This document shows, in pieces, positions 1-9,162 of a stretch of DNA of 64,000 nt. This stretch comes from Natrinema gelatinilyticum. GTDB lineage: Archaea; Halobacteriota; Halobacteria; Halobacteriales; Natrialbaceae. Position numbers and translations under genes: made by a program. The first letter of the stretch is position 1, and the number at the start of each line of letters is the position of its first letter. The notes below the pieces were generated by a model that was given only the letters and a program-made list of their open reading frames with translations, did not search any database and was not told the origin of the DNA. Location: contig NZ_CP100757.1 of the NCBI RefSeq assembly GCF_024266705.1, positions 1,178,001 to 1,242,000 of the forward strand, given 5' to 3'.

Positions 1-54
1 GGAGGCCGTCGAGCGGACGGCAGAGTATCGTTAACTCTCTGTTCGCATTCCTTT

Positions 55-264
55 TTGACGATTGCTCTTGGCCTCAGTGAGAATGCTCAAATCGATTCTG
101 AAGAGATCTATGAGGTCCTCGTCGGGGCGTACGCCGACGGGACCTCGGTCCCCACACTCGGCGAGAACAGGAAAGATTCACCTCACCGAAACACCGTTCT
201 GTACAATCTCCGTGAGATATTCGACCTAGAGTCGGTTGAGCAAGTTAGGAACATGTTGCTCTAG
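55..264 (+). pseudogene. ISH3-family transposase, N-terminal remnant
   Basis: About 69 codons read like residues 30-100 of the intact ISH3-family transposase at 11811-12980: both share SENAQID/GENAEID, the block EVLVGA followed by ADGTS, and a LYxLR motif followed by FDLE. The reading ends at a stop at 262-264. The catalytic two thirds of the protein (all DDE residues) is missing, and the start falls on a TTG inside the homologous region, so this is a broken fragment. The 220 bases after it, up to the asparaginase, show no gene. Confidence 0.75.
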
Positions 265-485
265 AAGGGTTGATAGCGAGATCGGTTATTTCTATAGTTA
301 TCACAAATCCGGTCGTCGATAGCAGAGACTCTTCCCAGTCGCTGTCGGTGGATAGATCGGCGTGGTAGCTCATGGCACCCCTCCTAGGATAATAAACATT
401 GTTTCGGAGTCGTTATCGACCAGCCTGCTGGAACGGCCGTGGATCCCCGCTCACTTTTTCGGCCGCTCGCGTGAAAGAGGACACT

Positions 486-1490
486 ATGAACGTCACTCTT
501 CTCAGTACGGGCGGAACTATCGCAAGCACGGAGACGAATGCCGGGGCAAAACCAACGCAGTCGGGACTAGAACTCCTCGAGGCGGTCCCCGAACTCAAGT
601 CATATGCGACGTTTTCAGTCGAATCGGTCGCGCAGATACCGAGTTTCGAGATGGATGCTGCGACGCTCGAGGATATCGCCGGTCGTGTAGGCGAACTCGA
701 TGCCGATCCCACAGTCGACGCCGTCGTCATCACCCATGGGACGGACACGATGGAGGAGACAGCCTACTACCTCGACGTCACCGTTCAGCCGGAGACGCCA
801 GTGATTCTGACGGGTGCCCAGCGTCGACCGGACGAGGTGAGTCCAGACGGGCCGAGCAACCTCCTGACGGCAGTTCGCGCCAGTGAGGCGTTTGCGGACC
901 GCGACGCCGACGGGACATTCGTCGCGTTCGACAAGGAACTCTACAGCGCGCGGACAGTGACAAAAGTACATACGTCCGCCCTAGAAGCGTTTCGTTCGCG
1001 GAACGCGGGACCGGTCGCGACGGTCGACCGCAACGACGTCGTGATCCACCGGCCACCGCGAAGCGAGACACGGCCGATCGAGACGACATCGCTCATGGCG
1101 ACCGTCGTCACGATCAAGAGCGGCAGCGCTGTTACCGGAGACCTCCTGGAAGCCGCTCTTGAGAACGATACAGACGGCATCGTGATCGAAGGAACGGGGC
1201 TCGGGAATACGACGGCGGGCATCGCCGACGCTGTCCACGACGCGATCGATGCTGGCGTCCCCGTCGTGGTCACGTCACGCTGCCTCGAGGGACGGGTCGC
1301 GCCGGTCTACGGCGGCGATGGAGGCGGTGAGCGCCTCCGCGAGTACGGCGCAATCTTTGCCGACGATCTCTCCGCACAGCAGGCCAGACTTCGACTGGCA
1401 CTGGCGCTCGAAGCGTTCGACGACCCAGAGGCGATCCAGGCAGCGTTCACGTCTTTCGACCGATCACAGTCAGCGACCGATCAGACGTAG
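486..1490 (+). CDS. ansA: L-asparaginase
   Basis: This 334-aa protein is a full-length asparaginase-family amidohydrolase, hydrolysing L-asparagine to aspartate and ammonia in the cytoplasm. The first active-site motif STGGTIAST carries Thr11. The second, THGTDTMEET, carries Thr86 and Asp87, and Lys160 in TVTK fits the catalytic lysine. There is no signal peptide. The ATG at 486 is chosen because it puts the conserved strand MNVTLLSTGG at the N-terminus and has a purine-rich GAAAGAGGA stretch just upstream; upstream codons to 399 look non-coding. The last codons overlap the convergent deacetylase gene by 10 bp. Confidence 0.93.
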   Translation: MNVTLLSTGGTIASTETNAGAKPTQSGLELLEAVPELKSYATFSVESVAQIPSFEMDAATLEDIAGRVGELDADPTVDAVVITHGTDTMEETAYYLDVTVQPETPVILTGAQRRPDEVSPDGPSNLLTAVRASEAFADRDADGTFVAFDKELYSARTVTKVHTSALEAFRSRNAGPVATVDRNDVVIHRPPRSETRPIETTSLMATVVTIKSGSAVTGDLLEAALENDTDGIVIEGTGLGNTTAGIADAVHDAIDAGVPVVVTSRCLEGRVAPVYGGDGGGERLREYGAIFADDLSAQQARLRLALALEAFDDPEAIQAAFTSFDRSQSATDQT

Positions 1491-2380
1491 TCGCTCTCGC
1501 TCTCGTACACCGACGGATCGTCTTTGAACGTCTCGGCGATCGTCTCGAGGGTGACAAACCGCGCGTTCTCGTGGCCCTTGACGTACTGGATGAACTCCTC
1601 GAGGAGGGGGATCATGTGGGGCAGGCCGTGGATATCGGGATGGATCGTGAACGTGTAGACGCCCGCGCCACGGCGATTGTAGAGATAGTCGAACTGACGC
1701 TTGTAGTACTGCTCGTACAGCATCTCCGGATCCTTGTACCCGGCGTGGTAGATCGGCTGCTTGATGAACAGCATCGGCGGGATGTCGTCGCGATACCAGC
1801 TGATCGGGATCTCGACGACGTCGGTCTCTTCACCGTACTGGTATGGCTCCATCCACGTCTCGGGCTCGTTGTCGTACTGGATCTTCTTCCAGCTGTCGCC
1901 CTTGCGCATCCAGCCAGGTTCGAACATCCGTTCCATCAGGCTACTGTCGTACAGGAAGCCGTGTTTTTCGACCAACTCTGGCGTGTTCTCGCTGAACTCC
2001 CACCAGCTGGCGCGGTGACCGACCGGCTCCGAACCGGTGACGTCCTCGATGAGATCGGTCGAAACCTCGATGATCTCGTCTTCTTGCTCCCTCGAAAGGT
2101 CGGTCGGGTTCTCGTGGGAGTAACCGTGAACACCGAGCTCATGGCCAGCGGCCGCAATGGCCTCGATCTCGTCGCGGAAGGTCTCGATCGTGTGACCGGG
2201 TACGTACCACGATGTCCGTATATCCTGATCCTCGAAGAGTGCGAGCATGCGCGGAATTCCTTCGTTTCCGGCGGCCAGTCCTCTAGAGAGGTCCGCAGGT
2301 GAGTCCGCACCGCCGTAGGAACCCAGCCAGCCGGCGATGCAGTCCGCATCAACACCGATCGCAACATCGACGGTACTCAT
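1481..2380 (-). CDS. Polysaccharide deacetylase family protein
   Basis: A 299-aa NodB-fold protein. The N-terminal VAIGVDAD strand supplies the catalytic Asp region (Asp11/Asp13), and the metal-binding HxxxH is HGYSH (His85, His89) in GVHGYSHENP. A later GHRASWW block and FTIHPDIHG near the C-terminus fit PuuE/allantoinase-like and cytoplasmic deacetylase groups, which remove N- or O-acyl groups or open amide rings. No signal peptide is seen. The ATG at 2380 begins the conserved strand, although the frame stays open to 2671. The substrate cannot be deduced. It is convergent and overlapping with the asparaginase. Confidence 0.88.
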   Translation of the reverse strand: MSTVDVAIGVDADCIAGWLGSYGGADSPADLSRGLAAGNEGIPRMLALFEDQDIRTSWYVPGHTIETFRDEIEAIAAAGHELGVHGYSHENPTDLSREQEDEIIEVSTDLIEDVTGSEPVGHRASWWEFSENTPELVEKHGFLYDSSLMERMFEPGWMRKGDSWKKIQYDNEPETWMEPYQYGEETDVVEIPISWYRDDIPPMLFIKQPIYHAGYKDPEMLYEQYYKRQFDYLYNRRGAGVYTFTIHPDIHGLPHMIPLLEEFIQYVKGHENARFVTLETIAETFKDDPSVYESESDYV

Positions 2381-2576
2381 GATGCAGCAGTGACTCTCAC
2401 GAACTGGCGTAAAAATATGTATCACGGCCGTCCGTGACCGTACTGCGAATCGACTGGTCGGACCGTCGACGGAGACCACGGTACTGCCATCGCATATCGG
2501 CCGCAAGTTCGGAAAAACTCGGCGACCCAGACGCGGTATTAAGACACAGGGTGTCGTTTGTTCGACGTGATTTCGA

Positions 2577-3437
2577 ATGCAGCTGCTCGTACTCGGTGAC
2601 CTCCATCTCGGTGAGGACGGATTCGTCGTCGACCCACACCCGTCGTGGGACCGGTTCGACGCGGTCCTCACCGTCGGTGACGTAGCTCATTCCCGTGTGA
2701 CCCTGACGGACGGAAAACCGCAACAGGAGGAACTGGTCGGCGTCGAGGAGGCGCGAGTGTTCTTTCGACGACTGGACGATCTCGGCGTTCCGGTCTTGAC
2801 CGTCCCCGGCAACCACGACTACCGTCGGCACACAGACCTAATCCGTGGGACGACGCAGGTACGGAACGTTCATCGCGAGACGTGTGCGCTCGAAGGGTAT
2901 CACGTGGTCGGTCTTGGAAGCGAGAGGTTCGACGACGGCCCCGAGGTCCGATACGATCCCGAAGCAGTGGCCGAAGCGGACGATCCGGACGCCTGGCTCG
3001 AGCGGACGCTCGACCGTGCCGGTTGCAGCGAGGCGGACGCGATTCCCGCCGAATTGGGCGACCGAATTGGCGAGTTCGAGAGCCAGTTCGCTACCTACAC
3101 CGACCGGTACGAGACGCTCCAGTCGCTCGTGACCGAGGCCGAGGCGAGTGCTAGACGGATCGTGCTTACCCACGTCCCGCCGTTCGACACCTCGCTCGAT
3201 CGCATCACGAAGTCCGTCCCACGCATCGGCGGCCGCCACTGGGGATCGATCGCGCTCAAAAACGTACTCATCAGACACGATATCTCGTTCGTCGCATGCG
3301 GCCATATCCATGAGCGTGAGGGTGTCGAGACTGTCGCCGGGACGACCTGTCTCAATGCGGGTTCCCGGAGTGCCTACGCCGTGACACTTGAGGGAGAGGA
3401 CGTTTCGATCACCGATGTCGAATCACCGGTCGAGTAA
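2577..3437 (+). CDS. Calcineurin-like metallophosphoesterase
   Basis: A 286-aa protein with all five phosphoesterase blocks in order: GDLHLG (about residue 7), GDV (about 36), GNHDY (about 81), THVPPFD (about 197) and GHIHE (about 242). These bind a two-metal centre for hydrolysis of phosphomono- or diesters. There is no membrane segment or signal peptide, so a cytoplasmic enzyme is expected. It is transcribed away from the deacetylase. The exact substrate (nucleotide, cyclic nucleotide or protein phosphate) is not shown by the sequence. Confidence 0.9.
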   Translation: MQLLVLGDLHLGEDGFVVDPHPSWDRFDAVLTVGDVAHSRVTLTDGKPQQEELVGVEEARVFFRRLDDLGVPVLTVPGNHDYRRHTDLIRGTTQVRNVHRETCALEGYHVVGLGSERFDDGPEVRYDPEAVAEADDPDAWLERTLDRAGCSEADAIPAELGDRIGEFESQFATYTDRYETLQSLVTEAEASARRIVLTHVPPFDTSLDRITKSVPRIGGRHWGSIALKNVLIRHDISFVACGHIHEREGVETVAGTTCLNAGSRSAYAVTLEGEDVSITDVESPVE

Positions 3438-3859
3438 GTGAATCTCTATTTAAATGGTTTTGACCACCCACATCACGAAGAGAATGCGTTCAACCGTCCC
3501 TCGATGCTATCGACAGGAAAGTCGAAGCACCTCGTCGTGACCGCGAAATACTTCTCTGTTGAATAACAGTGGTTTGGTGAGGAGCCACCGCTGGAGTTGC
3601 CTTGTGAACTGCTGACGTGAGGGGCCTCAGAACCGGCGTTGCTTCATCTCCGGTCAGAAGGAGCTAATCAACACGGCAGAACATTGCACAACTCTGTGAT
3701 CCACTGTGTGATATTTGAACATGCCCGTCAACCGCCTCGAATTTCTGTGAACCGTCTCGGAACCAAGCCCTGTAGCCGTTGCCTCAACTACCTATAAAAT
3801 TCCTTCCACGACAGGAAAGCCGATTCCTGTTTAAGAGGGATGGTAACGAAGTTGGTGAT
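3438..3859. other. Intergenic region with leaderless-type promoter
   Basis: I see no credible gene here. A TATA-like TTTAAGAG at about 3829-3836 lies 24-31 bases before the ATG of the DUF2270 gene, the usual haloarchaeal spacing for a leaderless mRNA. Next to it is a short inverted repeat, CAGGAA-6-TTCCTG (3812-3829), a possible operator. The first 350 bases look like decayed sequence without recognisable motifs. Confidence 0.5.
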
Positions 3860-4585
3860 ATGAGTACTGACGAGGCACAAGATTTCGATCCAGAGGCGCC
3901 TGAAGAGCGGGAAATTGGCCGTGAGATGGTCGATCAGAGCACGGGGCTCGGGTCGGTGATGGCTCACTGCTATCGCGGTGAGATGAGTCGCGTCACGACG
4001 TGGCGCCAGCGCTTGGATGAGACGACCAAATGGGCGGTGATGATTCTTGCTGGGTTGCTCGCTTACGGGTTTTCGACGAGCGGGACGCCTGCCGTGTTGC
4101 TCGCCGGTATTGTCGTTGTCGCCATTTTTCTCGTAATCGAGGCCCGTCGATACCAGGACTACGACATCTATCGCGCACGAGTTCGGCTCCTCCAAGAGAA
4201 CTTGATCGCAAACGCACTCGATCCATCACAGGGTGTCGAGCACCGGAATTGGAGACGTGAACTCAGCGAAGATTTCCGCAATCCGACCTTGAAAACACCG
4301 TATTTAGAGGCACTGTCGAGGCGACTCCGTCGAGTATACCTCGCGTTATTATTCGTCTTGCTCGCTGCTTGGCTCTTCCGTCTTACGACCTTTGGGGGCG
4401 ATGGAACGTGGGTGAGCAACGCCACGATCGGATCAGTCCCTGGATACATCGTGATCGCATCTGTTGGAGCATTCTACATCGGAATACTTTGGATTGCGTT
4501 TCGCCCACACCCTCGGCGTTCGAAAGAGGAATTCGATCGAAAAGAGGTACAGGAAGGCAAATGGAAAGATTCGGATCGAGAGTGA
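3860..4585 (+). CDS. DUF2270 family membrane protein
   Basis: A 241-aa protein with an acidic cytoplasmic N-terminus and four hydrophobic segments: two near residues 53-95 (WAVMILAGLLAYGF and VLLAGIVVVAIFLVIEAR) and two near 168-222. A conserved block between them contains RRYQDYDIYRARVR. This architecture is that of the DUF2270 family, common in haloarchaea and of unknown function. The ATG at 3860 is preferred over the longer frame because the protein then begins MSTDEA and the TATA-like box sits 24-31 bases upstream. It stands alone, with no operon partner. Confidence 0.85.
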   Translation: MSTDEAQDFDPEAPEEREIGREMVDQSTGLGSVMAHCYRGEMSRVTTWRQRLDETTKWAVMILAGLLAYGFSTSGTPAVLLAGIVVVAIFLVIEARRYQDYDIYRARVRLLQENLIANALDPSQGVEHRNWRRELSEDFRNPTLKTPYLEALSRRLRRVYLALLFVLLAAWLFRLTTFGGDGTWVSNATIGSVPGYIVIASVGAFYIGILWIAFRPHPRRSKEEFDRKEVQEGKWKDSDRE

Positions 4586-4948
4586 CGGAACTGTAGTCGG
4601 TCTCCGGAGTACGGTTCGAGTCACGGACCGAATCCCTATCGAAGTGGCTTTTCACAGTTTCAATCGCGGATATTGACAGTTCGAGGAAACGCTCTGCTCG
4701 AGGAGTTGGACGATAGCCGGCTTCCCCTCCAGCACACCGTCGTTGTCGAGATGACCGCTGTGCTCGCCACGCCCCATGGTGGTTGTACTCCAACAGTTCA
4801 TCTCACGGATTCACGCTGTATAGCTGCTGTGCCCTCGAGGTAGACACATACTACGGGAGTAAGTGTACTGCTGATCTGTACTCAGAGCATACACGAAGTA
4901 GTCGTTTGACGCCAATAGTTATTTAGCGAGTTGTAATCCACCGGTTAT
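4586..4948. other. Intergenic region, no gene seen
   Basis: No coding signal is evident on either strand. A TATA-like AGTTATTTAG at about 4916-4925 lies roughly 25 bases before the sulfatase ATG, consistent with a leaderless promoter. The remainder shows nothing I can name. Confidence 0.45.
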
Positions 4949-6304
4949 ATGGATGATTCATGGCCAAATATACTGCTGATACATGGACATGACTTCGGAC
5001 AGTACCTCGGTTGTTACGGGATCGACATCGAGACACCGCGAATCGATCAGTTAGCGGATAATAGTGCGCTATTCGAACGACATTTCGGGAGTGCCCCTCA
5101 GTGTTCTCCCAGTCGTGGGAGTCTTATGACTGGACGATTTCCCCATGTGAATGGATTGATGGGTCTGGCGCATGGCGGTTGGGAACTTCACGATAACGAA
5201 CGTATATTACCGCAGTACCTCAGTGATATTGGCTATGAAACACACCTGTTCGGTCTTCAGCACATCACTCAGGATACGGATCGACTCGAATATGATTTTG
5301 TTCACACAGAAGGCAACCTCTATCCGGGAGTGAAGCCGGCAGTCCACCAAGCTAATCGAGCCCATAGTGTCGCGTCGGTTGTTTCGTCAGTTCTCGAAAC
5401 CTCTGCATACGAAACTCCATTTTTCGCGTCGATTGGATTCTTCGAGTGCCACCGAGTTGAGGATGAAGATGGCCGGTTCGGATTTGATGCCGAGTATTAT
5501 AATACCGATGATCCAGACGATATTCAACCGCTCCCGTACCTTCCGGACCGACGGGGAACTCGCCAAGATCTCGCGGAAATGCGCGGGATGGTATACGCCA
5601 TCGACGAAGCGGTCGGAGCGATCCTCGACGCACTCGAGGAGGCTGCAATCATCGACGAGACGCTCGTAATAGTGACGAGCGAACACGGCATCGCGTTCCC
5701 CCGTGCGAAAGGATCCTGTTACGATGCTGGAATCGAAGCGACACTCATAATGCATTATCCGGGCGTCATCGAGGGCGGTAAGCGATATGACGAACTCCTC
5801 AGCAACGTTGACATTCTTCCAACTATCCTTGATCTCTTGACCGTCGACGTTCCTGGAAATCTCGATGGGCGGAGTTTTGCAGATATGATCACCGACAGCG
5901 GGGACAACTACGACGAACGAGACAGAATTTTCGCCGAAATGACCTGGCACGACATGTATAATCCAGTTCGAGCAATCCGGACGGATCGATACAAATACAT
6001 TCGGAGCTTCTGGCGCCTCCCGAAGGTCTACCTTCCAACAGATGTATTCGCGAGTGAGGCTGGTCGTGGGGTCCGTGAAAGCTATGGTGTTCCTACACGA
6101 AAATATGAAGAGCTGTACGACCTTCGAGATGCACCACAAGAAGACGACAACGTAGTGAACGAACCACGCTATCAGGACGTGCGAATGGACCTCTCGAAGC
6201 AGTTATATGAGTGGATGATAGGGACAGAAGACCCACTGCTCGACGGACCTGTCGAGCCAGGCGACTACGCCGAGATTCAGATGTGGCCACACAACGACCC
6301 TTAA
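4949..6304 (+). CDS. Sulfatase (arylsulfatase/sulfamidase-like)
   Basis: A 451-aa cytoplasmic-looking sulfatase. The signature C-S-P-S-R (Cys52) is the site converted to formylglycine in active sulfatases, followed by GSLMTG. The N-terminal HGHDFGQYLGCYG and the MTGRFPHVNGLMGLAHGGW block resemble the heparan-N-sulfatase-like branch rather than classical arylsulfatases. The metal-site region SEHG lies near residue 251, and the C-terminal RTDRYKYIRSF and LYDLRDAPQE blocks complete the fold. It has no signal peptide. No formylglycine-generating enzyme is encoded in this window. Codon use is a little more A/T-rich than its neighbours, which may indicate transfer. Confidence 0.9.
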   Translation: MDDSWPNILLIHGHDFGQYLGCYGIDIETPRIDQLADNSALFERHFGSAPQCSPSRGSLMTGRFPHVNGLMGLAHGGWELHDNERILPQYLSDIGYETHLFGLQHITQDTDRLEYDFVHTEGNLYPGVKPAVHQANRAHSVASVVSSVLETSAYETPFFASIGFFECHRVEDEDGRFGFDAEYYNTDDPDDIQPLPYLPDRRGTRQDLAEMRGMVYAIDEAVGAILDALEEAAIIDETLVIVTSEHGIAFPRAKGSCYDAGIEATLIMHYPGVIEGGKRYDELLSNVDILPTILDLLTVDVPGNLDGRSFADMITDSGDNYDERDRIFAEMTWHDMYNPVRAIRTDRYKYIRSFWRLPKVYLPTDVFASEAGRGVRESYGVPTRKYEELYDLRDAPQEDDNVVNEPRYQDVRMDLSKQLYEWMIGTEDPLLDGPVEPGDYAEIQMWPHNDP

Positions 6305-6538
6305 CGCTCGGCTTAGCAAAATCTATTGATTCAGGTCAATAGAGATAGTTTGAATGGATCCTCTGTGTCAATCTTATTCACGACGTCGTAGGCCTTTTCG
6401 GTTCCACGGACGGTGATCGTCGTCGCGTCATCGATTCGCACTCCAGCGTCAACGCCTTGGGTCCAGACGACGCCCCGTGGAGAGATGTGTTCGTCCGATT
6501 TCAGACGTCAAACGTCGTCCTAGCCCTGGTTTTACAGA

Positions 6539-6553
6539 GTAACAATTTGTTAC
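6539..6553. promoter_or_regulatory. Perfect 7-1-7 palindrome, candidate operator
   Basis: GTAACAATTTGTTAC is a perfect inverted repeat (7-bp arms, 1-bp centre) about 50 bases before the methyltransferase ATG, in an A/T-rich promoter stretch. Its position suits a repressor or activator site. No cognate regulator is adjacent. Confidence 0.45.
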
Positions 6554-6603
6554 AATATGGACGGTATCCCTTTCTCGGTGCGCCGTGTGGAACTAGACAT
6601 ACG

Positions 6604-7311
6604 ATGGACAAAATCACCTCCGACGAGGACGCAACATCGGATTCGTCAACAGACGACGGCTCGCCGACCGTAGATACGCGTGAGTTCGCTGGTCACCCAC
6701 CACAGTCGATCGCTGACGTCCGGGAGACCTACCGGGAACAAGCTGCGATGATCGATCGAATGAGTTGGCTGAACAGGTTGCTTACGGGCCGGTATCGACA
6801 GCGACTCTTCGGCGCGGCCAGTGGTCGTGTCCTAGATGTCGCCTGTGGCGTTGGCACGAACGCTCGGTACCTTCCGGCGGGCAGCGAGTACGTCGGCATC
6901 GACATCAGTACCGAAATGTTGGCCAAGGCAGAGCAGCGTCTCGAAGACCACCCGCGCGAGACCAGGTTCTACGAGATGGACGCCCAGGATATGAAGTTCC
7001 CCAACGATAGCTTCGAGACGGTCATCTCGTCGTTATCGACGTGTACGTTCCCAGATCCTGCCGAGGCACTCTCGGAAATGGGGAGGGTCTGTACACCAGA
7101 TGGACAGATCCTGCTCTTGGAACACGGCCGGAGCAGCGTCGACCCGATTGCCCGGTTTCAGGACTGGCGAGCCGATGCGCACTTCGAAAAGCACAGCTGC
7201 CGCTGGAATCAGAACCCCCTCAAAACGGTCTCACAGTCCCCGCTCACGATTGTCGAGTCGTCCACTGCACTCCTCGGGAGTGTTACCGCGATCAAGGCCC
7301 GCCCAGAGTGA
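6604..7311 (+). CDS. Class I SAM-dependent methyltransferase (UbiE/MenG-like)
   Basis: A 235-aa methyltransferase. Motif I is VLDVACGVGTNARYL, motif II ends in YVGIDIS, and the later motifs are MDAQDMKFPNDSF and LLLEHGRSS, the last typical of UbiE/COQ5-like enzymes. An acidic, low-complexity N-terminus of about 45 residues precedes the fold. It transfers a methyl group from S-adenosylmethionine to an unidentified substrate. The ATG at 6604 gives a compact protein; the frame upstream to 6457 is open but contains the palindrome and looks non-coding. No operon partner is present. Confidence 0.85.
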   Translation: MDKITSDEDATSDSSTDDGSPTVDTREFAGHPPQSIADVRETYREQAAMIDRMSWLNRLLTGRYRQRLFGAASGRVLDVACGVGTNARYLPAGSEYVGIDISTEMLAKAEQRLEDHPRETRFYEMDAQDMKFPNDSFETVISSLSTCTFPDPAEALSEMGRVCTPDGQILLLEHGRSSVDPIARFQDWRADAHFEKHSCRWNQNPLKTVSQSPLTIVESSTALLGSVTAIKARPE

Positions 7312-7334
7312 TGAGTGTCTCCCGCACCACTGGT

Positions 7335-7773
7335 TTAGCTGTAATTGAGGGCGCTAACCCCCCTTCCTCAGCGAGCGCCGAAGGCGCGAGCAGCGAGGGG
7401 AGACAACGCCCGCACGTCTTGGTTTCGTGTGAATCGGCGCCCTTATTATCATTTCGGTAGAAGATGAAAATAAGATGCTCACCACGCTTCCGGCGGTGTT
7501 CAAACGCGACAACAAGCGTGCATCGTCGGTTGTGGCCGAGTGTCGAACCGGTAGGAGCGGGACACTCCGAACCGCCCGTAACGGGAAGCCGCCTGCGGAG
7601 TCTGGAACCGTCCCCAGAACGCCAACAGCGTTCTGCCGGGCCGCACGAGACGCTCTGCGTCTTGTGGACGCTGTGGGATCTGTTCCTGCACGTTCCGACA
7701 CAGAAACAGGAAGCTCCGTCCTCAACAAGCGAGGGCCGGGGAGGCCCGAGCGCGGGAGGGCGGAGTAGTTCAC
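7335..7773 (+). mobile_element. Miniature IS200/605-type element (no tnpB), copy 1
   Basis: A 439-bp element from TTAGCTG (left end) to AGTAGTTCAC (right end). The right end matches the last bases of both TnpB elements in this window, AGGGCGGAGTAGTTCAC, and the left end matches theirs (TTAGCTG, then GAGGG and GCTAA). The catalytic tnpB sequence is absent. What remains is TnpB C-terminal-like sequence and the structured 3' end that in full elements forms the guide RNA. A second copy in the opposite orientation lies at 56742-57228. Architecture resembles the palindrome-associated (PATE) elements known in haloarchaea. Confidence 0.8.
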
Positions 7774-8025
7774 CAGTCGTTTTCTGCTCTGTGCTGCGGC
7801 GGAGCAGGCTGTGAAGTTCACGCATGTCGAATTTCTGTTCCTACCGACAGAGTGTAGTATGACCGTCCCCGGTTCTCGTCCGAAAGCAGTACCGAGAATT
7901 TCTGAGTGCCGGGCAACGTGGCGACGTTTTTGGCTTACTTGAGCGTCAGATCTCGTTCTTCGAGCACCGGTACTGACGCGTAGACACACACTGGAACCTG
8001 CATTTCGCCGTGTCGCTCAATCTCG

Positions 8026-8331
8026 TATACGTTCTCCACGATCACGGCGACGAGTTCGTCCTCACTGTGGACATCCCGGAATTTTGAGCGCAACGAAATC
8101 GACGTGCGGATCGCGGATGCAACGTTTAATAATGAGAAGGAGATTGAATAACAGGAGGAACTATATCTCAAGAGCGAACGAGCGCACAAGACGATCAATC
8201 GATCCGTTCGATTATCGGACCCGGTCGATGAAGAAGGTGTCTCGGCGGCGTACTATAACGGCGTACTCACGATCACACTGCCGAAAGTGGAACCGACGAA
8301 AGCCGGCGGGAACAAAATCGTGGTCCAGTAA
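8026..8331 (+). pseudogene. Hsp20-type small heat shock protein, decayed
   Basis: Reading across frames gives HGDEFVLTVDIP, then NEIDVRIADAT, then a run ending VRLSDPVDEEGVSA, NGVLTITLPK and a stop at 8329-8331. This is the order of the alpha-crystallin domain of haloarchaeal Hsp20 proteins. A frameshift and an in-frame TGA follow VDIPEF, and another stop occurs near 8152, so no intact protein can be made. The N-terminal part is not recognisable. An antisense ORF at 7935-8198 overlaps it and is considered a shadow. Confidence 0.65.
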
Positions 8332-8561
8332 TCCCACGGACATACTCGGATCGCCGGTAACGTATCGCGGATTGTCGTTGCGTCCAAGCGCCTCGCCCCG
8401 AGCAGCCCCACGGTCGAACCGTCGCGCCGAACGTGATGAGAATCATTGAAGAGACGGTTGGTGGATTCCATGGAAGGACTGTAGTGATTTGGCAAATTTC
8501 GATATTTGAGTGGTGAAAATTTCCTGCTTTCACTCTTCGGAGGCACGACGGGATTTTGGCG

Positions 8562-8999
8562 TCAGCGTACGACGGTAACCGGAACGGTAGCCCGCTCGAC
8601 GATTGATTTCGCGACACTGCCGAGCAGTAGTTCCGCACGTCCAGTCCGCCCGCGGTGGCCGACGTAGATTCCGTCGAATCCCTCGGCCTCCGCGAAGTCG
8701 GCGATTTCCGTGACTGGATCTCCGTACAGGAGTTCTCCCTCGACGTCATCGACGATCTCGAATGCGTCATCGAGAACGTTAGAGCCCCGTTGTTCGGCGT
8801 CCTCGATGTTCTCGATGATCAGTCGCTGTTCTGCCTCTGAGAGTGTGGATACGGGTTCGTTTCCTCCCTCGTCGTAGGCGGCGGGATTTACGGCGTGGAC
8901 CACCGTTATCGATCCTCCTACCGCGGCCGCGATATCAGAGGCGTACTGGAGCGCGTTTTCGGCTTCGTCGGAGCCGTCAACGGCCACGAGGAACTTCAT
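8562..8999 (-). CDS. Universal stress protein (UspA family)
   Basis: A 145-aa single-domain UspA protein. It starts MKFLVAVDGSDEAENAL, the first strand and adenine-binding Asp. The C-terminal ATP-binding loop GHRGRTGRAELLLGSV fits the GxxGx9G(S/T) pattern, and it ends VPVTVVR. ATP-binding dimers are expected, acting in stress signalling. The ATG at 8999 is preferred; the frame is open to 9098 but the upstream part overlaps a likely promoter. It is divergent from the next usp gene. Confidence 0.9.
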   Translation of the reverse strand: MKFLVAVDGSDEAENALQYASDIAAAVGGSITVVHAVNPAAYDEGGNEPVSTLSEAEQRLIIENIEDAEQRGSNVLDDAFEIVDDVEGELLYGDPVTEIADFAEAEGFDGIYVGHRGRTGRAELLLGSVAKSIVERATVPVTVVR

Positions 9000-9162
9000 G
9001 GCTTCAAGTTCTCCCCGGAGCCAATTAAAACGATCCCCGAACTGCCAACCGTCACGACGTCGGCGTTGCGAAACCCGAGTCGCTGCGAAATGCCCCACTC
9101 AGTCTAGCGCAACCTGCTATACCCTTCGAACCTGTTGAGTCCGATGTGCGAGAAGCGAGACG

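Noticed and set aside
399..485. N-terminal extension of the asparaginase from 399
   Set aside because: The added residues are not similar to the family, and the conserved first strand begins at the ATG at 486 with a plausible ribosome site.
1571..2302. 243-codon plus-strand ORF across the deacetylase
   Set aside because: Shadow of the deacetylase; no family resemblance.
7935..8198. Minus-strand ORF (87 codons) over the Hsp20 relic
   Set aside because: The plus strand carries recognisable alpha-crystallin blocks in order; the minus frame matches nothing I know.
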